In this document: positions 33,301 to 41,047 of the stretch, one piece after another
Numbering within the stretch: position 1 is the first letter of the stretch
Layout of the letters: every line of letters begins with the position of its first letter
Assembly: GCF_030209755.1 (NCBI RefSeq)
Contig: NZ_JARVRH010000033.1
Coordinates: 1-64,000 of the forward strand
Source of the DNA: Arthrobacter sp. efr-133-TYG-118
GTDB taxonomy: Bacteria > Actinomycetota > Actinomycetes > Actinomycetales > Micrococcaceae
Direction of reading: 5' to 3'
Length of the DNA: 64,000 bases
Position numbers and translations under genes: made by a program
The notes under the pieces: generated by a model
Seen by the model: only the letters and a program-made list of their open reading frames with translations
Databases searched by the model: none
What the model was told of the DNA's origin: nothing

Positions 33301-33919
33301 TGCCCAGCGGCGTGAGTTGACGGCGGATTTCCGCCGTCAGGTCGCCAAGGCGTTGCAGGTTCGCCTGCATGGCTTCCAGCTTGCGGACAGTCTTTTCCTT
33401 GCGACGCCGGTGCTTGAGGATGCCTGCGGCTTCTTCGATGAATCCCCTGCGGTCCTCGGGCGTCGCGTGCAGGACACGGTCCAACTGCCCCTGCCCCACG
33501 ATCACATGCATCTCCCGGCCAAGGCCTGAATCCGAGAGCAGTTCCTGGATGTCCAGGAGGCGGCATGGCGAGCCGTTGATGGCATACTCGGATCCGCCGG
33601 TCCGGAACAGCGTGCGGGAAATGGTGACTTCGCTGTATTCAATCGGCAGGGCGCCGTCGGCGTTGTCGATCGTCAGGGCAACGTGTGCGCGGCCCAGAGG
33701 GGGCCGCCCCGATGTGCCGGCGAAGATGACGTCTTCCATTTTGCCGCCGCGCAGGGTCTTTGCACCTTGTTCGCCCATGACCCAGGCCAGCGCGTCAACA
33801 ACATTGGACTTGCCCGAACCGTTGGGGCCGACAACTGCGGTGACACCCGGCTCGAAGTCGAACGTCGTGGCCGACGCGAACGACTTGAATCCCCGGACAG
33901 TCAAACTTTTCAGATGCAA
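30326..33919 (-). CDS. smc: Chromosome partition protein SMC
   Basis: SMC forms the ring condensin that compacts and segregates the chromosome with ScpA/B. The 1197-residue protein has Walker A GPNGSGKSN (31-39), two long Glu/Arg/Ala-rich coiled coils (about 170-500 and 670-1010), a hinge (about 510-670), and the C-terminal ABC signature LLSGGERSLTAVAL and Walker B FYVMDEVEAALDDTN. The start is probably the TTG of LHLKSLTVRGFKSF (33919); another in-frame TTG lies at 33940, and neither has a convincing ribosome binding site. Confidence 0.96.
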   Translation of the reverse strand: MHLKSLTVRGFKSFASATTFDFEPGVTAVVGPNGSGKSNVVDALAWVMGEQGAKTLRGGKMEDVIFAGTSGRPPLGRAHVALTIDNADGALPIEYSEVTISRTLFRTGGSEYAINGSPCRLLDIQELLSDSGLGREMHVIVGQGQLDRVLHATPEDRRGFIEEAAGILKHRRRKEKTVRKLEAMQANLQRLGDLTAEIRRQLTPLGKQAEVARRAQTVQFDVRDAKSRLLADDLVQLTRALQKDVADEAALKERREVVEAELGAGRQRQIRLEQLAAEATPRLNAARDNWYQLSATRDRLRALGSLATERRRLLGASDAAPDSGRDPDHLDRQAARVRQEQSELEHDILAKQAALLESTAAKQEAENLAAAEDKRLTAVLRAAADRREGLAKLVGQLAAARSRAEAAEAERGRLRDSLTAGEERRRHGQSEFTALESQVAGVEDGEESLDAEYEDACALLDEINAEIEALKAAERDQVRERDALAARRDALQLGLNRKDGSSRLLSSDHPGVLGSLASLLTVEPGYETAVAAALGSASDAVVVADSAGAVAAMQLLKDADAGRASLLVAGAVSSADPELGLKELPTLPDGARWAAELVATDAPEASGATTILASTAVVDDLHAAASFIAGNPTLTAVTREGDVFRALTVDGGSATAPSLLEVQAAVDDADTRLLELTTRLERGKFALAGAEARRADAQERANAALDKLHDSDARLAAVAERLGHLNSQLRSAVAERDRMAESLAKAELNIAVAEESLELAAERLAAAEEAPQEEEPSTEHRDALARAASDARSREMEVRLGLRSAEEQLAATSNRATSLERAAASERRAREEAARRAMRRKAQAERASAVASAVEQAVRFVDISVDLAARARDLAEAVREQREKELGDVRSSNGTLAQELAGLTDSVHRDELARAQQRLRIEALETRAIEELGLSAEQLVADFGPEQPVPVPPATVDKWAELRAAVDEDGNTIVEGVPFVRAEQEKRLRKAERDLAALGKVNPLALEEFAALEERHQFLSTQLEDLKSSRKDLLDIIKEVDNRVQQVFAEAFADTSKQFDHVFARLFPGGEGKLVLTDPDDMLTTGIEVEARPAGKKIKRLSLLSGGERSLTAVALLVAIFKARPSPFYVMDEVEAALDDTNLGRLITIFEELRESSQLIVITHQKRTMEVADALYGVTMRGDGVSTVISQRLGAEV

Positions 33920-34017
33920 GGTGTTTCGGTTCTCTTTCAATGGCGGCAGCGGCTGCTTTACGGCCTAAATCTACCGCTCTCCCGCCGAATGGCCCGGATT
34001 GGCTGCGGCTGGGCGTA

Positions 34018-35130
34018 CTACCGGACAACTGACGGAGACCATGCATGCTCAATGAAGAGGGCAGGCGGCGCGGACGCGTCGGTCCTGATCGACCAGATGT
34101 CGCTGTCGGCTTCAGAGCCGTTACGCGGCAGACCGTACAGCAGGGTGGAGTTATCCAGCCACTCAATCTGGTCGTCGATGCTCTGCTGCTCGGACAGCAC
34201 GGTCTCCTTGCCGCTGGCGAGGTCCAGGACGGCGATACGGCGGTGGCCGGTCAGGGACCCGGTGTCACTCTTCTTGTAGGCGATGCGGGTGCCGTCCGGG
34301 GATACGGAGGGGCATTCAATCCCAGCGCGGACCACAGTGAGCGTCCGCCCGGCGATGCTCCCCTTTACCAGCCAGATTTTGCCCTGGGAAGAGGCCGTTG
34401 CATAGAAAACATCGGGCTGCCCGGGAACGAAGGTGACGCCCCAGATGTTCCTGTCGGTGGCCTTGATCCTGTTTCCGTCCAGGATCAGGGCGAAGCCTTC
34501 GAGGTTTCCGCTGACCGGCCCGGCCTGGTCCCGGATGACAGTTTCCGTTGAGAATCCGGCTGCGGAGTATGAGTGGCCGGACACGAAAACGGTGGAGGCC
34601 ATCAGCGAACCGTCGGCATTCGTCCGTGCCCTGCTGGGGATCCCTGGAAGAGGCCAGCTGGACGTCTGCTTCCAGCGGCTGTCGTACACCGTGGCTTGGA
34701 AGTTTGTAGCCAGCTCGTGTTTCGTCTGCAGGCAGAACGCCATCTCGGCCGTGCCATAGACCCGGTCACAGGCTATTCCGCTCAGTGCCCGCGGGCCACC
34801 CGGATCCGTCAAAGGTACTGTCGCAGCCTCGCCGAAGCCTTGGCCCGGGGCAGTGTTGCGGAAGAGAACGAAGGGTGCCACTGGCAAGGCCTCGGACGTG
34901 GTGACTTCAACAGGCGGCGGCGCGGCTAGGCTGTCCTTGGCACCCTGGAATTCCAGCGCCGCATATATTCCAGCCGCCGCGATGGCCGTCACCGTGATGA
35001 CAAGCAGCGTTATGACGCGCTGCCTGCTGATCATCAACCGTTGCCCGGTTGATCCGCCGGTCCGTTCATGAGTGGTGGGCGGGATTGCCGCCCCGCGCGT
35101 TGCAGCCGTCTTCCGGCTGCGCGACGTCAT
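34018..35130 (-). CDS. Membrane-anchored beta-propeller-like protein
   Basis: A 370-residue protein with a basic N-terminus, one membrane helix (about residues 39-60: VITLLVITVTAIAAAGIY) and a predicted extracytoplasmic domain with WD40/PD40-type strands, for example ECPSVSPDGTRIAYKKSD and GHRRIAVLDLASGKETVLS, as in TolB-like propellers. No enzymatic motif is seen. Its ATG overlaps the stop of the upstream MFS gene by 4 nt, so the two are translationally coupled. The much longer open frame upstream is the antisense shadow of that gene. Confidence 0.78.
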   Translation of the reverse strand: MTSRSRKTAATRGAAIPPTTHERTGGSTGQRLMISRQRVITLLVITVTAIAAAGIYAALEFQGAKDSLAAPPPVEVTTSEALPVAPFVLFRNTAPGQGFGEAATVPLTDPGGPRALSGIACDRVYGTAEMAFCLQTKHELATNFQATVYDSRWKQTSSWPLPGIPSRARTNADGSLMASTVFVSGHSYSAAGFSTETVIRDQAGPVSGNLEGFALILDGNRIKATDRNIWGVTFVPGQPDVFYATASSQGKIWLVKGSIAGRTLTVVRAGIECPSVSPDGTRIAYKKSDTGSLTGHRRIAVLDLASGKETVLSEQQSIDDQIEWLDNSTLLYGLPRNGSEADSDIWSIRTDASAPPALFIEHAWSPSVVR

Positions 35131-36395
35131 GCGCGGGCCGCCGGTTTCCGCGACGTGCCCATGAGCATGGCCGTGGCCGCCAGCACCGCAGCCAACACGA
35201 CGGCGGCTGTCAGCATGGCAGCTGACGCTCCGATAGCGAACCAGAGGATCCCGAAACCCGCTGACGCCGCCATCCGGCATAGAGCGACGACGGTCTGGGC
35301 GGCGCCGATGCTTGTGGCGACCTTCTCCGGCCTGACCAACCGGCTGGAGAGCGCTGCCAGCACGCCATCGGTGGCGGCGTAGAACAGCCCCAACAGCATC
35401 AGGCAGGCCGCCGTGACACCGATCCCTCCAAAGGGGGCCGCAGCCAGCACATAGCAGGCCAGCAGGGCAAGGTGGCCTCCGAGGAACACCCGGACCCGGC
35501 CCCAGCGATCTGCAAGCCGCCCCATCGGAACCGCCAGGACGAGGTAGAAGATATTCGTTCCCACATAGAGCAGCGGGAACCATTGCACGGCGAACGAGTC
35601 CCGGTCCTGCAGGACCAGGTAGATAAATCCGTCCCCAACTGTCAGCAGGGCCAACAGCCCGGCCGTCACAAGCAGCCTCGTGAGTCCGGGTTCCTTCAGC
35701 TGGCTCCATCTAAAGGCATGACGTGCGCCTGTCCGCGCCCCTGCCGCGCGCGGCGTCCTCCGGTCCGGCACCACCAAGACCAACACGGCTACGCCGATCA
35801 CCGCGAACGCCACTGACACCACAAAGACCGTGCCGAACCCGTTCGGGATCAGCAGGAGGACCAGGAACGCCAGCAACGGCCCTGCTGCGGCGCCTATGTT
35901 GTCCAGCATCCGGTGCACGCCGAAAGATCTGGCCAGATGTTCCGGCTGGGCTTCTGCCGAGATCAGGGCATCTCGCGGTGCTGTGCGGATGCCCTTGCCG
36001 ATGCGGTCACCGGCGACGATCCCGATGAGCGACCAGAATCCGCCAACGAACAGGAGCCCAATCCGTGCCAGCATGGACAGCCCATAGCCGGCCATGGCCA
36101 CCCGCTTCGGGTGCCCGGTACGGTCGGATGCCCAGCCGGCAGCAATTCGCACAATGGCGCTGGCGCCCTGGTTGAGCCCGTCAATGAACCCGTAAGCGAT
36201 GGTCGAGAGGCCCATGAAACCCGTGACGTACAGGGGGAGGATGGCCGAGACGGACTCGGAGGAAACATCGGTGGCCATGCTGACGATTCCGAGCCAGAGG
36301 ATGACAGGCGACAACCGGAAGGCGACCCCCGAACCAGCCGCCAGTTCGGCGCCTGCTGTGGCGGGGTCCGTTTTGCCGCCGGTGCGGTCAGCCAT
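35127..36395 (-). CDS. MFS transporter
   Basis: A 422-residue major facilitator protein with about 12 helices. It has GWASDRTGHPKRVAMAGYG in loop 2-3 and the conserved actinobacterial block RIGKGIRTAPRDAL near helix 5, then GRLADRWGRVRVFLGGH in the second half. The substrate is unknown. The start MADRTGGK (36395) is chosen because upstream in-frame residues look non-coding; no clear ribosome binding site. It is coupled to the downstream beta-propeller gene, suggesting the two act together at the membrane. Confidence 0.83.
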   Translation of the reverse strand: MADRTGGKTDPATAGAELAAGSGVAFRLSPVILWLGIVSMATDVSSESVSAILPLYVTGFMGLSTIAYGFIDGLNQGASAIVRIAAGWASDRTGHPKRVAMAGYGLSMLARIGLLFVGGFWSLIGIVAGDRIGKGIRTAPRDALISAEAQPEHLARSFGVHRMLDNIGAAAGPLLAFLVLLLIPNGFGTVFVVSVAFAVIGVAVLVLVVPDRRTPRAAGARTGARHAFRWSQLKEPGLTRLLVTAGLLALLTVGDGFIYLVLQDRDSFAVQWFPLLYVGTNIFYLVLAVPMGRLADRWGRVRVFLGGHLALLACYVLAAAPFGGIGVTAACLMLLGLFYAATDGVLAALSSRLVRPEKVATSIGAAQTVVALCRMAASAGFGILWFAIGASAAMLTAAVVLAAVLAATAMLMGTSRKPAARA

Positions 36396-36510
36396 CGAGA
36401 TGTACACAGGCGGCCCGTTCTCTCGTCTCCTAACCCGTGGCGTCCGGCGATCCAGACAGCCCAGGCTCCCATGGCGGCAGTCTGTCACCGGGAGGGAGGA
36501 ATTGAGTAGC

Positions 36511-36520
36511 GTAGTACTAC
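36511..36520. promoter_or_regulatory. 10-bp palindrome upstream of the MFS gene
   Basis: GTAGTACTAC is a perfect palindrome in the 159-nt gap between the MFS gene and mutM. It may be an operator or a chance match. Confidence 0.2.
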
Positions 36521-36554
36521 CTGTTTTGCGTGCCCGTCCAGGATTTCCGGGCTG

Positions 36555-37535
36555 CTACCAGCGGCCGTTGCGCGGCTTCGGCTGGCAGATAGGGCAACTG
36601 TACGAGGAGCGGTTCATGAATTGCTCGCGTTTGATCACACCCGGAAGTCCAACAGCGGAACAACGCCTGCACGGCTCGCCCGCCCGGCCATAGGCATCCA
36701 AGGACCGGGCAAAGTATCCCGAAGCTCCGTTGACATTGACGTAAAGCGAATCAAAGCTCGTCCCGCCGGCCGCGAGGGCGTCGCTCATGACTTCCTTCGC
36801 GGCATCGACGACCCTCAGCGCGTCGGCCCGCTTAAGGGTGTCTGTCGGCTTGGCATAGTGGAGCCTGGCCCGCCAGAGGGCTTCATCGGCGTAGATGTTG
36901 CCTATCCCGGAAATAACACCCTGATCCAACAAGGCACGCTTGAGCCCTGTTTTCCGGGCCTTGACCTTACGGTAGAACGCGTCAAAGGAAAAGTGCGGAT
37001 CCAAGGGATCGCGGGCGATGTGCGAAGCTTCTTCGGCAATTTCCGGAAGGGGCGTCTCGCCCTGGCCGCCGGGACCGCCGTCGGACGTCGGTACAAGGGA
37101 CGTGACAAAAAGTCCGCCGAAGATCCGCTGGTCCACAAACCGCAACTCCTCGGGCATGCCGTCGGAACTGCTGAGGCGGAGACGGACTTTGAGGTGCTTC
37201 TCATCGGGAACCCGGGGGTCCTGCATGAGGAGCTGCCCGCTCATGCCGAGGTGCGCCATCAGCGCGACGCCGGGCATCGCCTCGACCGGCATCGCTTCTC
37301 CTGTGCCGCCCGCGCCGCGGGGTTCCTCGGTCAGCAGGGGCATCCACAGGAACTTACCCCGGCGGACCACATCCAAAACCGTGGAGTTCTCAAGGTTGCC
37401 GATAAAGTCTTCCGTGCCCAACGCGTGGCGGCGGATGGAACGGGGGTCAAGGACGTCCACGGACGTAATGGTCCGGCCGCGCACCCAACGTGCCAGGCCG
37501 CGGCGGACCACTTCGACTTCGGGCAGTTCCGGCAT
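36555..37535 (-). CDS. mutM: Formamidopyrimidine-DNA glycosylase
   Basis: MutM excises oxidised purines such as 8-oxoguanine and nicks the abasic site. The 326-residue protein starts MPELPEVEVVRRGL with catalytic Pro2-Glu3, has MAHLGMSGQLL, the H2TH region LLDQGVISGIGNIYADEALW, and the C-terminal zinc finger CRRC ... SYSCPICQ. Two inserts (about 75-85 and 150-165) make it longer than the usual ~270-290 residues. It lies 6 nt after rnc in the DUF177-rpmF-rnc-mutM unit. Confidence 0.95.
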   Translation of the reverse strand: MPELPEVEVVRRGLARWVRGRTITSVDVLDPRSIRRHALGTEDFIGNLENSTVLDVVRRGKFLWMPLLTEEPRGAGGTGEAMPVEAMPGVALMAHLGMSGQLLMQDPRVPDEKHLKVRLRLSSSDGMPEELRFVDQRIFGGLFVTSLVPTSDGGPGGQGETPLPEIAEEASHIARDPLDPHFSFDAFYRKVKARKTGLKRALLDQGVISGIGNIYADEALWRARLHYAKPTDTLKRADALRVVDAAKEVMSDALAAGGTSFDSLYVNVNGASGYFARSLDAYGRAGEPCRRCSAVGLPGVIKREQFMNRSSYSCPICQPKPRNGRW

Positions 37536-37541
37536 GTGGAA

Positions 37542-38291
37542 TCAGGCGCTGTGCGCAGGATCAGCTGGAGAGTCGGCTTTGCTGTTCAGCGTAACCTTGC
37601 TGTTCAGTGTGACTTTGCTGTTAAGGGTGCGCCACGCATCCGCGGCGGCTTCCTGCTCGGCTTCCTTTTTGGAGTGGCCCGTGCCTTTGCCGTAGGCGGT
37701 GCCGCCGATCTGGAGCACTGCCTCAAAGCTGCGCGCGTGGTCCGGACCGGAGCCTTCGACGGCATAGTAGATGGACCCGAGCTGCCGGCTCGCGGCAAGC
37801 TCCTGCATGCTGGTCTTCCAGTCGGTGCCGGCCCCGAGGGCTGCGGCGTCCTTGAGCAAGGGACCAACGAGCCGCATGACGAGCTGCCGGGCGGTCTCAA
37901 TGTCGTTGGAAAGGTAAGTGGCACCAATGAGCGCTTCCATGGTGTCCGCGAGAATTGAAGACTTGTTCTTACCGTCGGTGAGCCTTTCGCCCTGCCCGAG
38001 GTAGATGAATTCGCCGATGCCGAGATCCCGGCCGATACCTGCCAAGGCGCGGGTGCTGACGACGGCGGACCGTCGCTTGGCGAGTTCGCCTTCCGGCAGT
38101 GCCGGGTTGTCGCGGTACAGCGAATCGGTCACGGAAAAGCCCAGAATGGAGTCGCCCAGGAATTCGAGGCGCTCGTTGGTGGGAATCCCGCCATTTTCAT
38201 ACGCGTATGAACGATGTGTCAGAGCAAGACGAAGCGTCTCGGCGTCAATGGAGACACCGAGACGCTTCAGAAGCTCTTCAGTTGAAGACAT
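37542..38291 (-). CDS. rnc: Ribonuclease III
   Basis: RNase III cuts double-stranded RNA in rRNA processing and RNA turnover. The 249-residue protein has the signature NERLEFLGDSILGFSVTD, the second acidic pair in LADTMEALIGATYL, and a C-terminal dsRBD (about 155-225) ending SKKEAEQEAAADAWRTL. The tail holds three copies of a six-residue LNSKVT-type repeat. Start MSSTEELLKR at 38291 after AAGG; the longer upstream frame overlaps rpmF and is spurious. Confidence 0.95.
   Translation of the reverse strand: MSSTEELLKRLGVSIDAETLRLALTHRSYAYENGGIPTNERLEFLGDSILGFSVTDSLYRDNPALPEGELAKRRSAVVSTRALAGIGRDLGIGEFIYLGQGERLTDGKNKSSILADTMEALIGATYLSNDIETARQLVMRLVGPLLKDAAALGAGTDWKTSMQELAASRQLGSIYYAVEGSGPDHARSFEAVLQIGGTAYGKGTGHSKKEAEQEAAADAWRTLNSKVTLNSKVTLNSKADSPADPAHSA
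37578..37627 (-). repeat. rnc: 18-bp repeat encoding the RNase III tail
   Basis: Two full near-identical 18-nt units and a partial third encode L-N-S-K-V-T, L-N-S-K-V-T, L-N-S-K just after the dsRBD. Confidence 0.85.
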
Positions 38292-38313
38292 CCTTGTCAG
38301 CCTTGTGGCGGAT

Positions 38314-38517
38314 TTAGACGTCTGCGACCTTGCGGCCCTTGTATTCAAGGAACAGCGCAGTCCCGGCAGAGTCGGTGACGACCTTTGCCTGGTGCGGCAG
38401 GCTGTAAACAACCTGTCCGTTTTCGATGGTCTTGACCAAGTTGGGGGCAGTTGCCTTCCACTGGGCACGGCGGGCGCGTGTATTTGCGCGAGACATTTTC
38501 CGCTTGGGAACAGCCAC
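38314..38517 (-). CDS. rpmF: 50S ribosomal protein L32
   Basis: A 67-residue basic protein starting with GTG: VAVPKRKMSRANTRARRAQ, the family N-terminus. The last third (VVYSLPHQAKVV, LEYKGRKVADV) lacks the zinc Cys pairs of some L32 forms, so it is the Cys-minus (zinc-independent) type. The DUF177-rpmF pair is conserved in bacteria. rnc follows after 22 nt. Confidence 0.95.
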   Translation of the reverse strand: MAVPKRKMSRANTRARRAQWKATAPNLVKTIENGQVVYSLPHQAKVVTDSAGTALFLEYKGRKVADV

Positions 38518-38549
38518 GGCTATCTCATTTCTCTTTTAGTCAGCACTTA

Positions 38550-39101
38550 CTAATCAGTTTGCCGGTCGGTCTTAGCCAGTTCAGCTAGGGCAGCCCAGCG
38601 AGGATCGAGGTCCTCGTGGTGGTGCCCCGGCTCGTCTTCCAGACGCACTCCGCATATTGAGCAGAGGCCCTGGCAGTCTTCCCGGCACACCGGCTGGAAC
38701 GGCAGCATGGTTACAACCGCGTCCCGCAACACCGGTTCAAGATCGATTAGATCGTGCTCGACTCGACGTTGCTCTTCATCGTCTTCTTCGTCCGAAAGCT
38801 CGACGCCCTCATAGAAGAAAAGTTCTTGCACATTGACCTCAAGGTCATACGCAAGGGGATCCAGGCATCGTCCGCATTCGCCCTTGACTTCAGCGAATAC
38901 GGTTCCAGATACCAGAATTCCTTCGTGTACGGCCTCAAGCCTCAGGTCGAGCTCGATATCCGAGCCTTCCTGAACGCCAATGAGTGCCACGCCAAGGTCA
39001 CTTGGCGCGGGTACATGTTCCGTGAGCGTCCGCATGCTGCCTGGACTACGTCCGAGGTCCTTGACGTCCAGCGTCAAAGGCGAACTTGCATCTCGCTTAA
39101 T
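38550..39101 (-). CDS. DUF177 (YceD) protein, probable AUU start
   Basis: A 183-residue acidic protein of the YceD/DUF177 family, which accompanies rpmF and is linked to ribosome / 23S rRNA accumulation. It has the family N-terminus SSPLTLDVKDLGRSPG, GECGRCLDPL, and the second Cys group CREDCQGLCSICG (possible metal site). The first canonical in-frame start, a TTG at 39077, would cut into the conserved N-terminal block and has no ribosome binding site. An in-frame ATT at 39101 follows AGGAG at 5 nt and restores the family N-terminus, so I annotate it as the start. Confidence 0.8.
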   Translation of the reverse strand: MKRDASSPLTLDVKDLGRSPGSMRTLTEHVPAPSDLGVALIGVQEGSDIELDLRLEAVHEGILVSGTVFAEVKGECGRCLDPLAYDLEVNVQELFFYEGVELSDEEDDEEQRRVEHDLIDLEPVLRDAVVTMLPFQPVCREDCQGLCSICGVRLEDEPGHHHEDLDPRWAALAELAKTDRQTD

Positions 39102-39223
39102 GAGAACTCCTGTAGAACATATGACCGACGTACCATCTTAGCCTGAACGCGCGAGCGGACTCAAACCGGGTCAATTACAACGCGTTCTGCCCGAGGTACC
39201 GATCCAGCTTACCCGTTGCGGGA

Positions 39224-39709
39224 CTACTCCGCTGCCGACCCGCCAGCGAGGAGCCTTTTGAGCACCGATTTAGGCACGAAATCGGAAACATCGCCGCCCA
39301 GGAGGGAGATTTCCTTGATGAGCGTGGAGGACAAATGCAGGTAATGGGCCTCCGCCGGAAGAAAGACAGTCTCGACTCCGGACAATTGGCGGTTCATGGT
39401 GGCCATGGGAAGCTCGTAGTCAAAATCCGAGGACGAGCGCAAGCCCTTGACGATCGCCGAAATTCCCCTGTGCCTGCAATATTCGGCCAGCAGTCCTTCG
39501 CCCATGGGTTCCACGATGATGCCCCGCAAGGAAGCAAGGGTCTGCCGAGCCATGTCCATGCGTTCTTCCAGGCTGAAACGGTACTTCTTCGCGTAGTTGG
39601 TGGACACCGCGACGACGACTTCATCGAACAAGCCGGCGGCCCTGGCGATGACTTCCAGATGTCCGTTGTGGATAGGGTCGAAGGAGCCAGGGCACACTGC
39701 GCGTCTCAT
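39224..39709 (-). CDS. coaD: Phosphopantetheine adenylyltransferase
   Basis: CoaD makes dephospho-CoA from phosphopantetheine and ATP. The 161-residue protein has the nucleotidyltransferase motif GSFDPIHNGHLEVIARA, VKGLRSSSDFDYE, and HLSSTLIKEI near the C-terminus, all standard. The ATG follows AGG at about 8 nt. It is usually adjacent to rsmD; here two + strand genes lie between them. Confidence 0.96.
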   Translation of the reverse strand: MRRAVCPGSFDPIHNGHLEVIARAAGLFDEVVVAVSTNYAKKYRFSLEERMDMARQTLASLRGIIVEPMGEGLLAEYCRHRGISAIVKGLRSSSDFDYELPMATMNRQLSGVETVFLPAEAHYLHLSSTLIKEISLLGGDVSDFVPKSVLKRLLAGGSAAE

Positions 39710-39815
39710 GGTTCGAACCTACCGCATCCCGGGCGGCAGGCACTATGGCGATACCATGACTGAAACGGCGGGCCGGACGAGCCGGAAGCCAACACCCCAG
39801 GAAGGCAGCCCCACA

Positions 39816-41045
39816 GTGACGAGCCCGGCCTCTCTCAGCGAGAACACGTCCGTCGCCCCTTGGCAACGAGCCGCCAGCGGAGCCAACCTGCTTTCGGCCG
39901 ACGGCAGCCTCGGAGTGACCATCTTCGAAGAGATGACCACCTTGGCAATATCCACCGGCGCCATCAATCTGGGCCAAGGATTCCCGGACGAGGACGGGCC
40001 GGCGGAAATCAAGGCGGCAGCACAGGCAGCCATTACGGCGGGAGCCAACCAGTACGCACCAGGCAAAGGCATCCCTGAACTTCGCGAGGCGATCGCCGAA
40101 CACCAGGAACGATTCTACGGACTGACCCCGGACCCGCAGACCGAGGTCATCGTGACCACCGGGGCGACTGAAGCCATCGCCGCCTCATTGCTCGCATTCA
40201 TCGAACCCGGCGACGAGGTGCTGACCTTCGAGCCCTTCTATGACTCTTATGGCGCCATCATCGGACTCGCCGGGGCCAAGCATGTGACCGCTCCCCTGCT
40301 GGCGCCGGACTTCCTTCCGGACGTGGATGCCATGGAATCGGCATTCAGTGAGCGCACCAAGGTTGTGCTCCTCAACAACCCGCACAATCCCACGGGCGCG
40401 GTCTTCCCGCGCGAGGTGCTGGAACGCGTCGTCGAGCTCGCCCGGAAATACGATGCCGTGATCCTCAGCGATGAAGTCTACGAGCACCTCACCTTCGGCG
40501 TGCAGCACCTTCCGGTCGCCAGCATCCCCGGAGCGGCCGAACGAAGTGTCACGATTTCCTCGGCCGGCAAGACGTTCTCGTTCACCGGCTGGAAGATCGG
40601 CTGGCTCAGCGGACCGGCCCACCTTGTGGCGGCGATCCGCACCGTCAAACAATTCCTCAGCTACAGTTCCGGCACCCCTTTCCAAAGTGCGATTGCCGTA
40701 GGTCTTGCCCTACCTGATGAGTTCTACACCGGCATTGCGTCCACTCTCCAGCACAAGCGGGACATCCTGGCCGAGGGACTGCGGGCCGCCGGCTTCGGCG
40801 TCTACACGCCGCAGGGAACATACTTCATCAACGTCGACACGGCGCCCCTCGGCATCCGCGACTCCGTGGACTTGGCACGAAGGCTGCCGGGGCTCGTAGG
40901 GGTGGCTGCCATCCCTGTTCCCGTGTTTTGCCACCCGGAGGGCGCGGCGAGGACGCGAAGCCTTCTCCGATTCGCGTTCTGCAAGAAGACCGAAGTACTG
41001 GAGGAAGCGGCCGCGAGGCTGGCCACCTTGAGGGACAAGCTCTGA
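39816..41045 (+). CDS. Class I/II PLP-dependent aminotransferase (DapC / kynurenine-aminotransferase-like)
   Basis: A 409-residue fold-type I aminotransferase. It shows INLGQGFPDEDGP, TTGATEAIAASLLAFIEPGDEV, LNNPHNPTGAVF, the Asp of DEVYEHLTF and the PLP lysine in SSAGKTFSFTGWKIGW. The closest remembered groups are actinobacterial N-succinyldiaminopimelate aminotransferases and kynurenine aminotransferases; substrate not resolved. GTG 39816 after AGGAAGG is the best start; an ATG at 39756 would add 20 unconserved residues. The next gene starts 3 nt after its stop. Confidence 0.87.
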   Translation: MTSPASLSENTSVAPWQRAASGANLLSADGSLGVTIFEEMTTLAISTGAINLGQGFPDEDGPAEIKAAAQAAITAGANQYAPGKGIPELREAIAEHQERFYGLTPDPQTEVIVTTGATEAIAASLLAFIEPGDEVLTFEPFYDSYGAIIGLAGAKHVTAPLLAPDFLPDVDAMESAFSERTKVVLLNNPHNPTGAVFPREVLERVVELARKYDAVILSDEVYEHLTFGVQHLPVASIPGAAERSVTISSAGKTFSFTGWKIGWLSGPAHLVAAIRTVKQFLSYSSGTPFQSAIAVGLALPDEFYTGIASTLQHKRDILAEGLRAAGFGVYTPQGTYFINVDTAPLGIRDSVDLARRLPGLVGVAAIPVPVFCHPEGAARTRSLLRFAFCKKTEVLEEAAARLATLRDKL

Positions 41046-41047
41046 CT

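Noticed and set aside
34018..35709. 563-codon version of the beta-propeller gene
   Set aside because: The first ~190 codons overlap the MFS gene in another frame and have Arg/Gly/Pro-rich noise composition; the ATG overlapping the MFS stop is the natural start.
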